Below are positions 6,378-6,419 of a stretch of DNA of 6,419 nucleotides, in pieces. Where the stretch lies: the NCBI GenBank assembly GCA_913061385.1, contig CAJXTM010000237.1, forward strand, positions 1 through 6,419. The letters run 5' to 3'. Each line of letters opens with the position of its first letter. Position 1 is the stretch's first letter. The notes beneath the pieces are model-generated. The model saw only the letters and a program-made list of their open reading frames with translations. It had not been told where the DNA came from and made no database searches. A program made the position numbers and the translations under genes. Source of the stretch: an uncultured Rhodopirellula sp. (lineage in GTDB: Bacteria > Planctomycetota > Planctomycetia > Pirellulales > Pirellulaceae).

Positions 6378-6419
6378 CTGTCTCTTATACACATCTGACG
6401 CTGCCGACGACTCCTTACG
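6378..6419 (-). other. Nextera i5-side sequencing adapter (not genomic)
   Basis: Bases 6378-6396 (CTGTCTCTTATACACATCT) are the inverted Tn5 mosaic end and 6397-6410 (GACGCTGCCGACGA) the rest of the Nextera read-1 adapter in reverse complement. Bases 6411-6418 (CTCCTTAC) occupy the i5 index position and are the reverse complement of GTAAGGAG, which from memory is index S505. The final G fits the start of the i5 flow-cell primer. Genomic sequence ends at 6377, and the first codons of any ORF entering from this end are artefacts. Confidence 0.98.

Noticed and set aside
28..6396. Terminal inverted 19-bp repeats suggesting a transposon spanning the window
   Set aside because: The repeats are Tn5 mosaic ends attached to Nextera adapter and index bases, so they come from library tagmentation and not from a mobile element; no transposase is encoded.

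Overview
The window reads as a bacterial metagenome or genome contig whose two ends are untrimmed Illumina Nextera library adapters, not genomic DNA. Bases 1-46 are the i7-side adapter and 6378-6419 the i5-side adapter. The biological insert is therefore about 47-6377. Gene content suggests a member of the Planctomycetota: a short secreted protein of the neutral/alkaline ceramidase N-terminal family, a small HicB-fold protein ending in a polar tail, an ECF sigma factor, an HdeD-family membrane protein, a probable large mechanosensitive channel and a monomeric NADP-isocitrate dehydrogenase. Base composition looks balanced. The phylum assignment is inference, since no rRNA or marker gene is present.

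All six recognisable genes lie on the minus strand, so they are transcribed from right to left. In that order: (1) monomeric isocitrate dehydrogenase, lacking about 181 N-terminal residues because the contig ends in adapter, followed by a plausible intrinsic terminator; (2) an exported ceramidase-family metallohydrolase, complete at 462 aa; (3) a 109-aa HicB-like protein 85 nt downstream; (4) an ECF sigma factor; (5) after a 564-nt stretch with no convincing gene, an HdeD/DUF308 six-helix membrane protein; (6) the N-terminal 174 codons of an exported protein that runs off the left end, most likely the start of an MscS-type channel. Between (5) and (6) lies a 26-codon Arg-rich leader ORF. It has a good Shine-Dalgarno, its start codon sits in a hairpin, and its stop overlaps the start of gene 6 (TGATG).

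How the genes work together is only partly visible. Genes 4-6 have a stress or envelope flavour: an ECF regulator, an acid-stress-type membrane protein and a putative osmotic-tension channel. The intergenic gaps are too large to claim one operon, except for the coupled leader ORF and channel gene. The isocitrate dehydrogenase is a housekeeping TCA-cycle/NADPH gene that looks independently transcribed.

The points most worth a second look are the adapter-made chimeric protein ends, the truncated channel-like gene hidden at the left edge, the coupled leader ORF with its start-codon hairpin, and the replacement of the ceramidase nucleophile position by Asp. I do not see a CRISPR array, phage, insertion sequence or defence system.
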